From contig JAJFLR010000115.1 of assembly GCA_021772565.1 (NCBI GenBank), positions 1 through 64,000 on the forward strand: 64,000 nucleotides of DNA, in the 5' to 3' direction. Numbering within the stretch: the first letter of the stretch is position 1; the number at the start of each line of letters is the position of its first letter. The notes beneath the pieces were generated by a model. The model did no database searches. It was not told the origin of the DNA and saw nothing but the letters and a program-made list of their open reading frames with translations. The position numbers were made by a program, and so were the translations under genes. This DNA is from Opitutales bacterium. Lineage in GTDB: Bacteria; Verrucomicrobiota; Verrucomicrobiia; Opitutales; JAJFLR01. This document shows, piece by piece, positions 44,505-54,752 of this stretch.

Positions 44505-46358
44505 TTATTTTGAATTTACTACGAGAGATATTTTTTTGAGTTTACGTAACTCCTTCAACTCATTCATCAATTTTTTGAAATCAGGTGAAGGGTTAGGTAA
44601 ATTGGCAACAATATTATCAATCTCTTTTATTCTCTTATTTGCGTATTCCTCAACTATTCTTTTAATGCAATTATTTGCCATTTTAACCGGGTTTTCAAAT
44701 TCCCGATCTTCAGTGAGCATTGAATATATACAATTTTGTTCTTCATCATTTTCAAGTAGTGTATCGATTTTATTTATGCCTTGCCACAAACCTTCTCGCT
44801 TCTCAACAATTATTCGGCGAAGTAATTTTCCATGGATATTTCCAGAGTTAATCCACTCAACATCAACAACTTCCGATATAGAAACAATAAGATCATCATT
44901 TTGAAGGAGTAGGTAAAGTAGGTCAAATTCTGCAGTTGTCAACCTTCCCATTGTTTTTTCCTGATCAATTTCGATTTTTGATGCAGTTTGACTAAAACTA
45001 TTTCTCCTTTTTTTTTGATTAACAAAGCGCTTAAAGTCAGTTTGAACTGCAGTCTCATTTAACCTAAGTAAGTTAACAGCTTCTTTAAGATAGGCATCTC
45101 GGGCAACTGAAGATTCGCAAACAGTTACAAGCTCAAAAATTTTTGTGACTGCATCAGACAATTCCTGAGGACTCGGAGTTTTTGTTGGATCAGGAAAATA
45201 ACTTTTAATAGCAAATTTAACCGGCGATAGTGAATTTTTTTCTAGCTTATCAATACTGCTGCTCCCATTTTGCAGAATCCATAAATCAGGATCTGCTCCC
45301 GCAGGAAGTTGAATTATTTGCAATTCATGGCCAATTTGTAAAGCAAGTGGTAATAAACGCATCGCTGCTTTGATGCCTGCACTATCACCATCCATTAAAC
45401 ACTTTATTCTACTGGAATAACGTTTTAACAAGATTAGTTGATCCTCAGTAATTGCTGTCCCCTGAGGTGCTATTGCCGATTTAATACCATTTGCCCAACA
45501 CCGTATTGCGTCAAGCTGTCCTTCAACCATAATAAAAGGTGTGTTTTCATCCACATGATGACGAGCTCTATCAATATTAAATACCAGCCCACTTTTGTGA
45601 AATAATGGTGTCTCTGGTGAATTAATATATTTTGCATCAGAAGATGCACCTTTAGCAGGTGTAATCTTGTCAATTTTTCTGGCAGTAAATGCAATGACCT
45701 GTCCCTGAATATCTCTGATTGGAATCATCAAACGACCACAAAACCGTTCTTTACATTTTCGCGGATTAGATTCGTTATCGAAGTAAAGTAATAATCCACA
45801 TTTTTTTAGTGATTGGAACGAAAACTTTTTTTTAGTAAGAATATCGATTAACTTTCCTGATTCTACAGGTGATAATCCAATTTTATAATCATCGGCAATT
45901 TCTAAAGAAAATTTTCTATCATTTTGCCAATAGCTTCTTACAGAATCACTGACAGAATTATCAGCTTTGAAATATTGATAATAAAATTGACAGGCTAAAT
46001 CATGGATATCGAGTAACTCTCGTCTCAAAGATCGAGATTCAGCAACTCCTTTTTTATTTTTTTCATATTCCAAATGAATCTGAAATCGATCGGCTAACGC
46101 TTCTAAAGCTTCATAATAATTTAGCTTCTCATACAGCTGAACAAATCGCACACTATCGCCCCCTTGCCCACTCGAATAACAGAAAAAGACATTTTTACCT
46201 GGGTTAACAAAAAACGAAGGTGTCTTTTCATTACTAAATGGACTGAGTCCACGATACTGACTGCCAGCTCTTTTCAAACTGACGACAGCAGAAACAACAT
46301 CGATGATGTTAATTTGCTGTTTCAGTTTTTCGATACTTGATTGCTCAATCCACGGCAT
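44505..46358 (-). CDS. dnaG: DNA primase with degenerate zinc-binding motif
   Basis: Synthesises replication primers. 617 aa. N-terminal CHC2-type domain: YRGLSPFSNEKTPSFFV and NVFFCYSSGQGGDSVRFVQ. The canonical zinc ligands C-x2-H...C-x2-C read S39-x2-S42...C60-x2-S63, so three of four are missing. TOPRIM core: FIMVEGQLDAIRCWANG, APQGTAITEDQ, IKCLMDGDSAGIKAAMR. The C-terminal helicase-interaction domain is present but poorly conserved. The rest of the fold is intact, so this looks like a lineage variant rather than a pseudogene. Confidence 0.95.
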   Translation of the reverse strand: MPWIEQSSIEKLKQQINIIDVVSAVVSLKRAGSQYRGLSPFSNEKTPSFFVNPGKNVFFCYSSGQGGDSVRFVQLYEKLNYYEALEALADRFQIHLEYEKNKKGVAESRSLRRELLDIHDLACQFYYQYFKADNSVSDSVRSYWQNDRKFSLEIADDYKIGLSPVESGKLIDILTKKKFSFQSLKKCGLLLYFDNESNPRKCKERFCGRLMIPIRDIQGQVIAFTARKIDKITPAKGASSDAKYINSPETPLFHKSGLVFNIDRARHHVDENTPFIMVEGQLDAIRCWANGIKSAIAPQGTAITEDQLILLKRYSSRIKCLMDGDSAGIKAAMRLLPLALQIGHELQIIQLPAGADPDLWILQNGSSSIDKLEKNSLSPVKFAIKSYFPDPTKTPSPQELSDAVTKIFELVTVCESSVARDAYLKEAVNLLRLNETAVQTDFKRFVNQKKRRNSFSQTASKIEIDQEKTMGRLTTAEFDLLYLLLQNDDLIVSISEVVDVEWINSGNIHGKLLRRIIVEKREGLWQGINKIDTLLENDEEQNCIYSMLTEDREFENPVKMANNCIKRIVEEYANKRIKEIDNIVANLPNPSPDFKKLMNELKELRKLKKISLVVNSK

Positions 46359-46464
46359 AATTTGTTGCGCTAATGACGATCTGATAATTTGTCAAATAGG
46401 AGAGCAGATAATTTATCCACTTATTACTGTGGCGTTATTAATAATAAATAAAATCACAAAAATA

Positions 46465-47376
46465 CTAAGGCTTCAGCAATCTCTCTAACGCCGCCAAATA
46501 TCGATCCAGAGACATTTGAACAACTTCGTCAGGCAAAGTCGGAGCAGGTGCTGATTTATCCCAATCCTGTTGTTCCAAATAATCACGAACATATTGTTTA
46601 TCAAATGCCTGTTGGCTACCACCCGGCTCATAATCCTCTTTTGGCCAATAGCGTGAAGAATCAGGGGTTAGCACTTCATCGATAAGAACCAGTTCTCCAT
46701 TTTTATCTTTGCCGAATTCAAATTTAGTATCGGCTAATACGAGATTTGTTTTATCAGCAATCTCAGCTCCTAAATTATAAAGATCAAAACTAGTCTGTAA
46801 AACTTTGTCATAAATATCTTTTCCAAGCAATGACTCGCATTCTTCCAGAGTTAATGGCTCATCATGCCCCGTTTGTGCTTTAGTAGTAGGAGTAAAAAGT
46901 GCATCCGGAAATTTTTGGCTTTCGACTAAATTTTCAGGAACATCCTGCCCAAAAACTTTGCCGGTCTTTTTGTAATCTTTCCACCCACTCCCGGATATGT
47001 AACCTCGAACAACTGCTTCAACGGGTAATGGATCTAATTTTTTGACTAACATGCTGCGAGGAATTAGATCAGGGTGATTTACTAACGTTTCTTGTAATGC
47101 TTGATGATGATTTTCAACAAGATGATTCCCCATAATTTCCCGAGATCTTTCAAACCAAAACAGACTAATCTGAGTTAAAATAATACCTTTTCCTGGAATT
47201 CCGTTCGGCAAAATTACATCAAAGGCAGAAAGACGATCGGTTGCGATAATGAGTAAATTCTCTCCAAGATCATAAATTTCACGAACTTTTCCGGATCCAT
47301 GAAATGTGTATGGCAATTTACTAATTTGGAGGACTGCTTCAGCAGGTAATTGATCTTTGATAGTTTCAAATTTCAT
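46465..47376 (-). CDS. purC: Phosphoribosylaminoimidazole-succinocarboxamide synthase
   Basis: SAICAR synthase, 303 aa. KLPYTFHGSGKVREIYDLG at the N-terminus, DRLSAFDVILPNGIPGKG, EAVVRGYISGSGWKDYKKTG, and LVLIDEVLTPDSSRYWP are all family signatures. The length and C-terminal helix match the longer yeast-like form. Monocistronic and divergent from arsM. Confidence 0.96.
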   Translation of the reverse strand: MKFETIKDQLPAEAVLQISKLPYTFHGSGKVREIYDLGENLLIIATDRLSAFDVILPNGIPGKGIILTQISLFWFERSREIMGNHLVENHHQALQETLVNHPDLIPRSMLVKKLDPLPVEAVVRGYISGSGWKDYKKTGKVFGQDVPENLVESQKFPDALFTPTTKAQTGHDEPLTLEECESLLGKDIYDKVLQTSFDLYNLGAEIADKTNLVLADTKFEFGKDKNGELVLIDEVLTPDSSRYWPKEDYEPGGSQQAFDKQYVRDYLEQQDWDKSAPAPTLPDEVVQMSLDRYLAALERLLKP

Positions 47377-47487
47377 AATTCTAATAGAAAGTTTTTTTGA
47401 ATAAAATATTATTGTTTAATTTCTTTTAGAGGAATATGAGGTCGATTCAAAACGTCAAAATAATTTAACTAAAATTATAGAAAAAAA

Positions 47488-48318
47488 ATGATTAATCAAA
47501 CTGAAGACACTATAAGGGTCAATGTAAGAGAAAGCTATAGTAAAGTTGCCGAGAATGGCGGAATCGGATGTGAATGCACACCTCAGGGTGGTTGCTGTGG
47601 TTCGACAAATATTAATCCAGGGGTGCAAGCCATACAAAAATCTTCTACTATGGGATACACTGATGAAGAGTTGAAATCAGTGCCTGAAAGCTCAAATATG
47701 GGACTCGGTTGTGGAAATCCGCAGGTAATAGCAGCATTAAAAAAAGGTGAAGTAGTTTTAGATATGGGATCAGGTGGGGGGTTTGACTGTTTTCTAGCTG
47801 CTAAAAAAGTGGGCTCCACCGGAAGAGTTATTGGCATCGATATGACCCCTGAGATGTTGGGTAAAGCTCGTAATAATGCGCAAAAAGGTAATTACACGAA
47901 TGTTGAATTCAGACTCGGTGAAATTGAACACATTCCTGTAGCAGATGATACGGTCGATGTTATTATGTCAAATTGTGTCATAAATCTTTCTCCTAACAAA
48001 TTAGCTGTTTTTCAGGATGCACTAAGAGTATTGAAACCGGGTGGCCGCTTAGCTATTTCAGATATCATAGCTACAGCAGAATTACCGGAAAAAATTAAAA
48101 GTAGCCCTGAACTTTATTGTGAATGCATTTCTGGGGCTATAAAAAAAGAAACACTGATAGAACTACTCGAAAAAGCCGGGTTTGAAGAAATAAATGTAGA
48201 ATTATTAGAAGAGAGCCGTAAATTTATACATGACTGGTTACCCGAAGAAAATATTGAGCAATATATTGTATCAGCTACCATACAAGCCGTAAAAGCTAAA
48301 TCTTGCTGTTGTTGCTAG
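47488..48318 (+). CDS. arsM: Arsenite S-adenosylmethionine methyltransferase
   Basis: Methylates As(III) using conserved cysteines. SAM site [21 protein letters not shown]; cysteine motifs [17 protein letters not shown] and [24 protein letters not shown] and [16 protein letters not shown]. The N-terminus has [11 protein letters not shown] and the C-terminus ends CCCC, both usual for ArsM. 276 aa. No arsR, arsB or arsC neighbours are visible. Confidence 0.95.
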   Translation: MINQTEDTIRVNVRESYSKVAENGGIGCECTPQGGCCGSTNINPGVQAIQKSSTMGYTDEELKSVPESSNMGLGCGNPQVIAALKKGEVVLDMGSGGGFDCFLAAKKVGSTGRVIGIDMTPEMLGKARNNAQKGNYTNVEFRLGEIEHIPVADDTVDVIMSNCVINLSPNKLAVFQDALRVLKPGGRLAISDIIATAELPEKIKSSPELYCECISGAIKKETLIELLEKAGFEEINVELLEESRKFIHDWLPEENIEQYIVSATIQAVKAKSCCCC

Positions 48319-48481
48319 ATTAATACATCTGGCTGTATCGTTTTAGCGCCAATAATCAACCGACGCTTGGTAAGATTAAAAGTAAGGCTTAAAATTTACA
48401 ATAATAGGAACCCAGAGCATTTTAGAAAATTTGAGTAACTAATTTTATTAGAATATCTAATTTTTGAAATTACATTTATTT

Positions 48482-48884
48482 ATGAAAAAAATTTGACATA
48501 TTAACTTTTAACTTTGCATATGGAAGTGATTTTGGATTTACCGATCTCGGCAGTGCTTGGGCCAATACCCATATTCACGGTGAGAGTGGAACAGTTAACT
48601 ATCCAGCAGTGAACACAAGTGCGAGTGTAATACATAATATAAACTCGGATCACACAGCTGGTGGCACTACTTTAACAGGTTCTTTCTCTGGAACAGTAAC
48701 TTTAAGTGCTAGTGAAGAAACCGCATTATTCAACAATGGATTATATATAAATGTTCATTCTGCAAGTATTGGCGCTGGTGAGCTTCGTGGCCAACTGATT
48801 GTCGTTCCAGAACCATCAGCTTATGCGACCGTATTTGGCATACTAGCATTAACTGCCATGTTGATTCGCAGAAAAATAAGATAA
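48482..48884 (+). pseudogene. Decayed CHRD-domain PEP-CTERM protein gene
   Basis: The frame ending at 48884 encodes the second half of a CHRD domain: YGSDFGFTDLGSAWANTHIH upstream of the track start, then TGSFSGTVTLSASEETALF and GAGELRGQLIV. It ends in a PEP-CTERM signal (VPEPSAYATVFGILALTAML, RRKIR). The coding match continues upstream of the track's GTG (48609) to about 48498 but has no start codon. A MKKI-type ATG at 48482 is in another frame and hits a stop after four codons. The signal peptide and first half of the domain are missing, so this is probably a remnant left by an internal deletion. Confidence 0.75.
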
Positions 48885-48906
48885 TTGCTAAAAAAATAAT
48901 TTATTC

Positions 48907-48934
48907 AAAACCTGGTTTTTAAAAACCAGGTTTT
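48907..48934 (+). terminator. Rho-independent terminator (28-bp perfect palindrome)
   Basis: AAAACCTGGTTTTT directly followed by AAAAACCAGGTTTT, then GTTTTG. The palindrome sits 22 bp after the CHRD/PEP-CTERM remnant and before gltA. A strong bidirectional-type terminator. Confidence 0.88.
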
Positions 48935-49103
48935 GTTTTGTACGGATAGAACAAATACCATGATTGATTCCCACAAATAATGATAAAGTTACTTTACAAT
49001 AAATTACAGGAAAAATGACAAAATTATGTAATTCTTATTGTACATAAAATTTATTTTTTAAGCGAGATTGACAGAGCAAATATTTTTATCAATTTAAAGA
49101 GAT

Positions 49104-50393
49104 ATGGAGTTAGAAAAAAAAGCTATACTTAAACTGGAGTCGAAAGAATATGAACTGCCGATAATGATCGGCACTGAGAATGAGAGAGCTTTTGATATCC
49201 GCTCATTGAGAAAACTAAGCGGATATGTGACATTCGACGATGGATATGGAAATACGGCAGCTTGTGCCAGTAAAATAACTTATATAGATGGCGAAAAAGG
49301 TATTTTAAGATACCGTGGATATGCTATCGAAGATTTGGCTAAAAATATTTCTTTTCTGGAGGCAGCCAGACTCCTCATTTATGGAGAACTACCAACACCA
49401 GAGGAATTGCATGAATTTCGTAACAGTATCCTCAATAACGTAAAAATTCACACGAACGTCGATCATCATTTTAAAGGGTTTCCAGCCAACTCACACCCTA
49501 TGGCAATTCTTTCTGCAATGCTCAATACTTTGGGTTGTTACTATTCAGAAATGGCAACCAATGACAGGCAGAGTGATTTAGAACATCTTGATGTGGCGGC
49601 AGCGCATTTAATTTCAAAGGTTAGAACTATTGCAGCGATGACTTATAGTACACAAGAGGGTCATCCATTTGTTTATCCAAAACCAGACCTTCCCTATACT
49701 GAAAATTTTCTACACATGATGTTTTCAGAACCATATAACGAATTTAAAGCCGATCCGGCTGTTGTAAAAGCCCTCGATCTTATTTTACTGCTGCATGCTG
49801 ATCATGAACAAAACTGTAGCACATCAACAGTAAGAATGGTTGCCTCAGGAGGTGCTAATTTATTTGCCTCAGTAGCAGCGGGTGTTTGCGCATTATGGGG
49901 GCCATTACATGGTGGTGCTAATATGGCTGTGGTTAAGATGTTGGAACAAATACATGAATCGGGTGATGATGGCGGAAATTTTATTGAAGATGCAAAAAAA
50001 GGCAAATGTCGCTTGATGGGATTTGGCCACCGTGTGTATAAAAATTATGATCCGAGAGCAAAAATCCTCGGTGAAGCAGCTGAAAAAGTTCTCAGTGTTT
50101 TAAATAAAAATGACCCATTACTCAATATAGCTAGAAAACTTGAAGAAGCCGCACTGAGTGATGATTATTTTATTTCTCGCAAGCTTTATCCAAACGTAGA
50201 CTTTTATAGTGGCATAATATTAAAAGCTATTGGAATACCGCTAAACATGTTCACTGTATTATTTGCAATTGGTAGAATGCCAGGTTGGATTGCCAACTGG
50301 AAAGAAATTGCAGAAAATCCGGAAAGTCGAATACAGAGACCCAGACAGATTTTTGAAGGTCACAAATCAAGAGAGTTTATTCAGAAGGATTGA
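49104..50393 (+). CDS. gltA: Citrate synthase
   Basis: Condenses oxaloacetate and acetyl-CoA. Landmarks of the hexameric bacterial type: [39 protein letters not shown] (catalytic His), [31 protein letters not shown] (second His), and [16 protein letters not shown] with the Asp. 429 aa, complete. A TTGACA hexamer occurs at 49068 but has no good -10 before the start, so no promoter is called. Confidence 0.97.
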   Translation: MELEKKAILKLESKEYELPIMIGTENERAFDIRSLRKLSGYVTFDDGYGNTAACASKITYIDGEKGILRYRGYAIEDLAKNISFLEAARLLIYGELPTPEELHEFRNSILNNVKIHTNVDHHFKGFPANSHPMAILSAMLNTLGCYYSEMATNDRQSDLEHLDVAAAHLISKVRTIAAMTYSTQEGHPFVYPKPDLPYTENFLHMMFSEPYNEFKADPAVVKALDLILLLHADHEQNCSTSTVRMVASGGANLFASVAAGVCALWGPLHGGANMAVVKMLEQIHESGDDGGNFIEDAKKGKCRLMGFGHRVYKNYDPRAKILGEAAEKVLSVLNKNDPLLNIARKLEEAALSDDYFISRKLYPNVDFYSGIILKAIGIPLNMFTVLFAIGRMPGWIANWKEIAENPESRIQRPRQIFEGHKSREFIQKD

Positions 50394-50636
50394 TTAATCT
50401 TCTAATTGAGATGGAGATGCGACTCGCGACTTAGTAACTTTATCGTTACTATTGGAGAATGATGAATTTAATTTCAGTTACTCCATATTTGATTTGAGTA
50501 TTGGACTCATTCAAATTCTATGACTTGGAGATCTCTGCGAGACATGCCTGCCAATGCCACTATTGTTGTGAAAAAATTGTCCCGCTTTCTTTGAATCCTG
50601 TTGTAATTTCATTCATAAACAGCAAGTTTATTAAGT

Positions 50637-51992
50637 CTATCCCTCTATTACTGTCAGGTGTTTTCCAATAACATCTGTCAAATCACAGTATGTTTTTTCA
50701 ACAGCTGCCATATTCTCAGCTTCAACGATCAATCTAATTTTAGGCTCAGTTCCGGAATAACGAATGAGAATTCGACTTTTACCGGGTAAATTATTTTCAA
50801 GCTCTTTTACATCCAGCTGCAATCCGGGTAATTCTTCTAAAGGAATTTTTTCCTTAACTTTTAAACTCTTTCTGATACATGGAAATAAAGGCACTTGCTT
50901 ACGAAGTTCAGACAATGGTTTAGCATTTTTTAATATTGCATCAATTAATTTTAATGCGGCGAGTAATCCGTCACCACATGTTGAGTGATCACCCACAATA
51001 ATATGACCGGAAGGTTCACCGCCCAAATTGTATCCAGAGTCAACAAAAGATCTACTAATATAACGATCACCCACAGGAACCCTAATAGTTTTACCTCCGA
51101 CACCCTGCATTACTTTATCAAGAGAAAGATTGCTGTTAATATTTATAACTAAAGTTTTTTTATTTAATTTATCTTCACGCAATGCTTGTATGCCTAAAAT
51201 CCCAAGCACCTCATCACCCTCCAGTATTGAACCACATTCATCGGAAATAGAAACCCGATCACCGTCTCCATCATGGGCAATTCCGATATTGGCATTTTCC
51301 TTTATGACCAAATCAGAAATTACATTTGTGCACTCACTGCCAACACCATCATTAATATTATACCCATCTGGTTTATCACCTACATGAATAATTTCAGCAC
51401 CCAGTTTTTTCAGTGTCTCAGGTGTTGTATGAACTGTAGCTCCATGTGCTGTATCCACAACGATCTTCCAACCCTTGAGTGCGTTTTCAGGTAGGACAGA
51501 AGCCATCAGATCAATATATGTTTTTGTAATATCATATTCTTCAAATACAATATTCTCCGGTTTGGAAGGAGGTTCAGTAAAATCATCAATTAAATCCTCA
51601 ATACTCTCTTCATCATGATCGGAGATTTTCATTCCTTCAGATGAAAAGAATTTAATCCCATTATCATTAGCTAAATTATGCGATGCTGTTACGACAATTC
51701 CTAGAGAAGCTTTTAAGTTTTTGACTGCCAGCGAGACTGCCGGTGTAGGAACAATTCCCAATTTATAAATTTGAATTTTATTAGCAGCCAGTCCTTCGAC
51801 AATTGCCTCTTCAAGCATTTTCCCGGATGCTCTTGGGTCTCGACCAATTACAACTTTTATTTCTTCAGGATTAACAATTTCACTTAAATGTGTTCCGACA
51901 GCATACCCTAGCTTTCTAACGAATTCGAAATTAATGACAGTGCCACCGACTTCACCTCTGATTCCATCAGTTCCAAAGTATTTTCTGCTCAT
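50637..51992 (-). CDS. glmM: Phosphoglucosamine mutase
   Basis: Converts glucosamine-6-P to glucosamine-1-P for peptidoglycan and LPS precursors. KYFGTDGIRGEVGG at the N-terminus; phosphoserine loop VVTASHNLANDNGIKFFS; metal loop GIAHDGDGDRVSISDE; sugar loop GGEPSGHIIVGD; phosphate loop ILIRYSGTEPKIRLIVE. 451 aa, standard. It overlaps the trpD stop by 4 bp, so the two are co-transcribed. Confidence 0.96.
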   Translation of the reverse strand: MSRKYFGTDGIRGEVGGTVINFEFVRKLGYAVGTHLSEIVNPEEIKVVIGRDPRASGKMLEEAIVEGLAANKIQIYKLGIVPTPAVSLAVKNLKASLGIVVTASHNLANDNGIKFFSSEGMKISDHDEESIEDLIDDFTEPPSKPENIVFEEYDITKTYIDLMASVLPENALKGWKIVVDTAHGATVHTTPETLKKLGAEIIHVGDKPDGYNINDGVGSECTNVISDLVIKENANIGIAHDGDGDRVSISDECGSILEGDEVLGILGIQALREDKLNKKTLVININSNLSLDKVMQGVGGKTIRVPVGDRYISRSFVDSGYNLGGEPSGHIIVGDHSTCGDGLLAALKLIDAILKNAKPLSELRKQVPLFPCIRKSLKVKEKIPLEELPGLQLDVKELENNLPGKSRILIRYSGTEPKIRLIVEAENMAAVEKTYCDLTDVIGKHLTVIEG

Positions 51993-53035
51993 TTTTTATA
52001 AAATTTTTGCGCTGTAATTAACCAGCTGTTTACTTTACCGCTTTGAATTAAATTGATAGCTATGTCAACACCATCTTGTAGGTTGTTTGCTTTATTTGCT
52101 ATCCAAAGAGCTGCACCCGCATTTAATGCAATAGAATCTACCAGTCCGCGATTTCCCTTACCGGATAATATTTCGTAAAGGAAATTAACATTATCAGCAA
52201 CAGAGCCGCCTAATAAATCTTGCACTGAACATTCTGACAAACCAACTGAGCTCAAATCAACTTCTTCATTAACATCTACCAATTCTCCGAAACCAATTAT
52301 TTTGTTTTTCCCGGCACATGACATTTCATCCATACCTTTTCCATTTGGTAATTTTGAGTGAACAACAAGACCGCGACTCAATCCAAGATGATCCAGAGCA
52401 GTAGCTATTGGAGCGACCCAATCTTCGGCATAAACCCCAAGTAATTGAAAATTTGGCTCACCAGGATTTATTAACGGGCCGAGTAAATTAAAAATTGTTC
52501 GTTTCCCCTCAACAGCTAGTTCTTTCCTCACAGGAACAATCTCTTTAAATGCAGGATGATACAATGGGGCAAAGAAAAAACAGTAATTTAATTCTTTTAG
52601 TGACTGTCGTATCTCATCAGGTTCAGATTGAATATTGAAACCTAATTCTGACAACAGATCAGCACTACCACATTTTGAAGTCACTGAACGATTGCCATGC
52701 TTGAAAACAGGGATTCCTGCAGCCGCTAAAACAAACGACACAGTAGTCGAAATATTAAAGCTGCCTGAATGATCCCCACCTGTTCCACAGACATCAATTG
52801 CCTCGTTAGCAAAATCGGCAACATCAATTTTTCGTGATAGTTCTCTAAAGACTTTGGCAAAGGCCGTTACCTCTATAGCAGTTTCACCCTTATCAGTAAG
52901 TGCAATTAATATTGATTTTTTTTGATAGAGTGTAACCTCAGGTGAAGCTAAAGCTCGAGCTGTAAACGTAGCTTGATTTTCATCTAAATCATTCTTTGAC
53001 GTTAGCAATTGCAATATATTATCTATCTCAGACAT
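51989..53035 (-). CDS. trpD: Anthranilate phosphoribosyltransferase
   Basis: Transfers phosphoribosyl to anthranilate in tryptophan synthesis. DVCGTGGDHSGSFNISTTVSFVLA (given in part), GNRSVTSKCGSADLLSELG, and FNLLGPLINPGEPNFQLLGVY are the family signatures. 348 aa, complete. It is upstream of glmM with a 4-bp overlap, an unusual partner; no other trp gene is nearby. Confidence 0.95.
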   Translation of the reverse strand: MSEIDNILQLLTSKNDLDENQATFTARALASPEVTLYQKKSILIALTDKGETAIEVTAFAKVFRELSRKIDVADFANEAIDVCGTGGDHSGSFNISTTVSFVLAAAGIPVFKHGNRSVTSKCGSADLLSELGFNIQSEPDEIRQSLKELNYCFFFAPLYHPAFKEIVPVRKELAVEGKRTIFNLLGPLINPGEPNFQLLGVYAEDWVAPIATALDHLGLSRGLVVHSKLPNGKGMDEMSCAGKNKIIGFGELVDVNEEVDLSSVGLSECSVQDLLGGSVADNVNFLYEILSGKGNRGLVDSIALNAGAALWIANKANNLQDGVDIAINLIQSGKVNSWLITAQKFYKK

Positions 53036-53172
53036 AAAAAATTAGAATTCAACTGATTTATAATGGATATTGATCTGTATTCATTTTCTATGTAATTGAT
53101 GAGGCAAGCAATTAATGAAATAAAATTCTAATAAATCTATAAATTAAGATTAAACAAGATAAGATTAAAAGA

Positions 53173-53568
53173 ATGTGTGCCAAAAATACCAGTCAGTTCC
53201 TCACAGCAAAATGGTTAAATCTGGCGATAATCAATTATGAAATTGATCCAATTAAATTATCATCATATGTACCCACTGGAACTCAAATCGACCAATGGAA
53301 TGGGAAAACCTACATCAGTCTGGTAGGATTTAATTTTATAGATACAAAATTGAAGGGGATTCCAGTGCCGTTCCATAGAAATTTTGAAGAAGTGAATTTG
53401 CGTTTCTATGTTAGGAGAAAAGAAAATAAAACCTGGAAAAGAGGAGTAGTATTTATCAAAGAAATTGTGCCGAAAGCAGCAATAGCATTTGTCGCCAGAT
53501 TATTTTATAACGAAAACTATATCGCGCTAGATATGACCAACGAAATTGTAAAGGATAGTGATAGTTAA
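53173..53568 (+). CDS. C-terminally truncated DUF2071/YqjF-like protein
   Basis: The sequence FLTAKWLNLAIINYEIDPIKL, YVPTGTQIDQWNGKTYISLVGF, IPVPFHRNFEEVNLRFYVRR and WKRGVVFIKEIVPKAAIAFVARLFYNENY (fragments) matches the N-terminal half of DUF2071 (YqjF-like) proteins. Those are usually around 230-240 aa. Here the frame stops at 131 aa just after the point where the domain normally continues. The 58 bp before uppP show no remainder. Either a truncated remnant or a half-domain protein; function unknown. Confidence 0.75.
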   Translation: MCAKNTSQFLTAKWLNLAIINYEIDPIKLSSYVPTGTQIDQWNGKTYISLVGFNFIDTKLKGIPVPFHRNFEEVNLRFYVRRKENKTWKRGVVFIKEIVPKAAIAFVARLFYNENYIALDMTNEIVKDSDS

Positions 53569-53626
53569 AACAATCTTGCTCCATGCCTTATATTGCCCAA
53601 CATCCAATAGAAAAATTTAAATATTC

Positions 53627-54685
53627 ATGAGAAAAACCACAACATGGCTAACGTTAATATTACTTTTATTTGGAACTAATCTTTATTCTGAGGAAAATGA
53701 ACCATCAGAAAAAATTGGATCATTAAATAAAGCGTTTAGTGATCCAATTATTAGTGGTGAAAAAATTAAGCCGTTTAATTTTACTTATCTAGATGCTGTT
53801 ATCCTAGGAGTCGTTGAGGGAATAACAGAGTATTTACCAATCTCATCGACTGGCCATCTCATTATAAGTAATGCTATATTAGAATTGGATAATGAAGATC
53901 CGGCCTTGGATAAATCTGGAAATTTAATTTATTCCAAGGAACCCTCTGATGAAAATCCCAACGGTATAGTAATGACAAATAAAGAAGCGATCGATGCATA
54001 TAGCATTATGATTCAGGCTGGAGCCATTGCAGCCGTGTTCATTATTTACTGGTCAAAAATTTTATCGGTTATCCTGGGATTTCTAGGCAAAAATAAAAAC
54101 GGTTTATTATTAGGAAGAAATTTAATCGTTGCCTTTATTCCGGCAGTTGTTCTGGGGCTAACATTGGAAGATTTAATCGATACTTATTTATTTGATATTT
54201 GGCCTGTAATTGTTGCCCTAATCGCCGGGGCTTTCTTGATGATGGGTGTTGAGGTATGGCGTAAAAAGAAAAAGATAGATTATGAAGGAGGACCTGATTT
54301 GCACGAATTATCTATTAAGCAGGCTTTAGTAATCGGTTTCTTGCAATGTGTTGCAATGTGGCCGGGAACCAGCAGATCTATGATGACAATTGTTGGAGGC
54401 TTCCTGGTAGGTCTCAATCCAAGACATGCAGCAGAATTCAGTTTTTTACTCGGACTGCTTACTCTTGGGGGTGCGTCTGCATATAAAGCTATGAAAACAG
54501 GACCTGAAGTGATTAAGCTATTTGGAGTAGGTCCCGGATTGTTAGGTTGTTTAGTTGCAGCCATATCTGCGGCAATTGCAGTTAAATGGATGGTAAGTTA
54601 TTTGACGCGACATGGACTTATGGTATTTGCATGGTACCGCTTAGGGCTCGCAATTGTCGTTATTATATTCATACAATTTATCTGA
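53627..54685 (+). CDS. uppP: Undecaprenyl-diphosphatase with N-terminal extension
   Basis: Dephosphorylates undecaprenyl pyrophosphate for cell-wall carrier recycling. Catalytic motifs GVVEGITEYLPISSTGHLII and WPGTSRSMMTIVGGFLVGL are intact, with the usual membrane segments. At 352 aa it is about 80 residues longer than typical UppP (~270). It has a signal-peptide-like start (TTWLTLILLLFGTNLYS) plus about 30 polar residues before the first family helix. There is also an inserted acidic loop (DNEDPALDKSGNLIYSKEPSD) after the first motif. Confidence 0.95.
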   Translation: MRKTTTWLTLILLLFGTNLYSEENEPSEKIGSLNKAFSDPIISGEKIKPFNFTYLDAVILGVVEGITEYLPISSTGHLIISNAILELDNEDPALDKSGNLIYSKEPSDENPNGIVMTNKEAIDAYSIMIQAGAIAAVFIIYWSKILSVILGFLGKNKNGLLLGRNLIVAFIPAVVLGLTLEDLIDTYLFDIWPVIVALIAGAFLMMGVEVWRKKKKIDYEGGPDLHELSIKQALVIGFLQCVAMWPGTSRSMMTIVGGFLVGLNPRHAAEFSFLLGLLTLGGASAYKAMKTGPEVIKLFGVGPGLLGCLVAAISAAIAVKWMVSYLTRHGLMVFAWYRLGLAIVVIIFIQFI

Positions 54686-54752
54686 TTATAAAATATTAAT
54701 GAAATTTTAAAAAGTTAAATTGAATAAACATTAAGTAATACTACTAAAAATT

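Noticed and set aside
49068-49100. Promoter for gltA (TTGACA at 49068)
   Set aside because: No acceptable -10 at the right spacing before the start codon at 49104.
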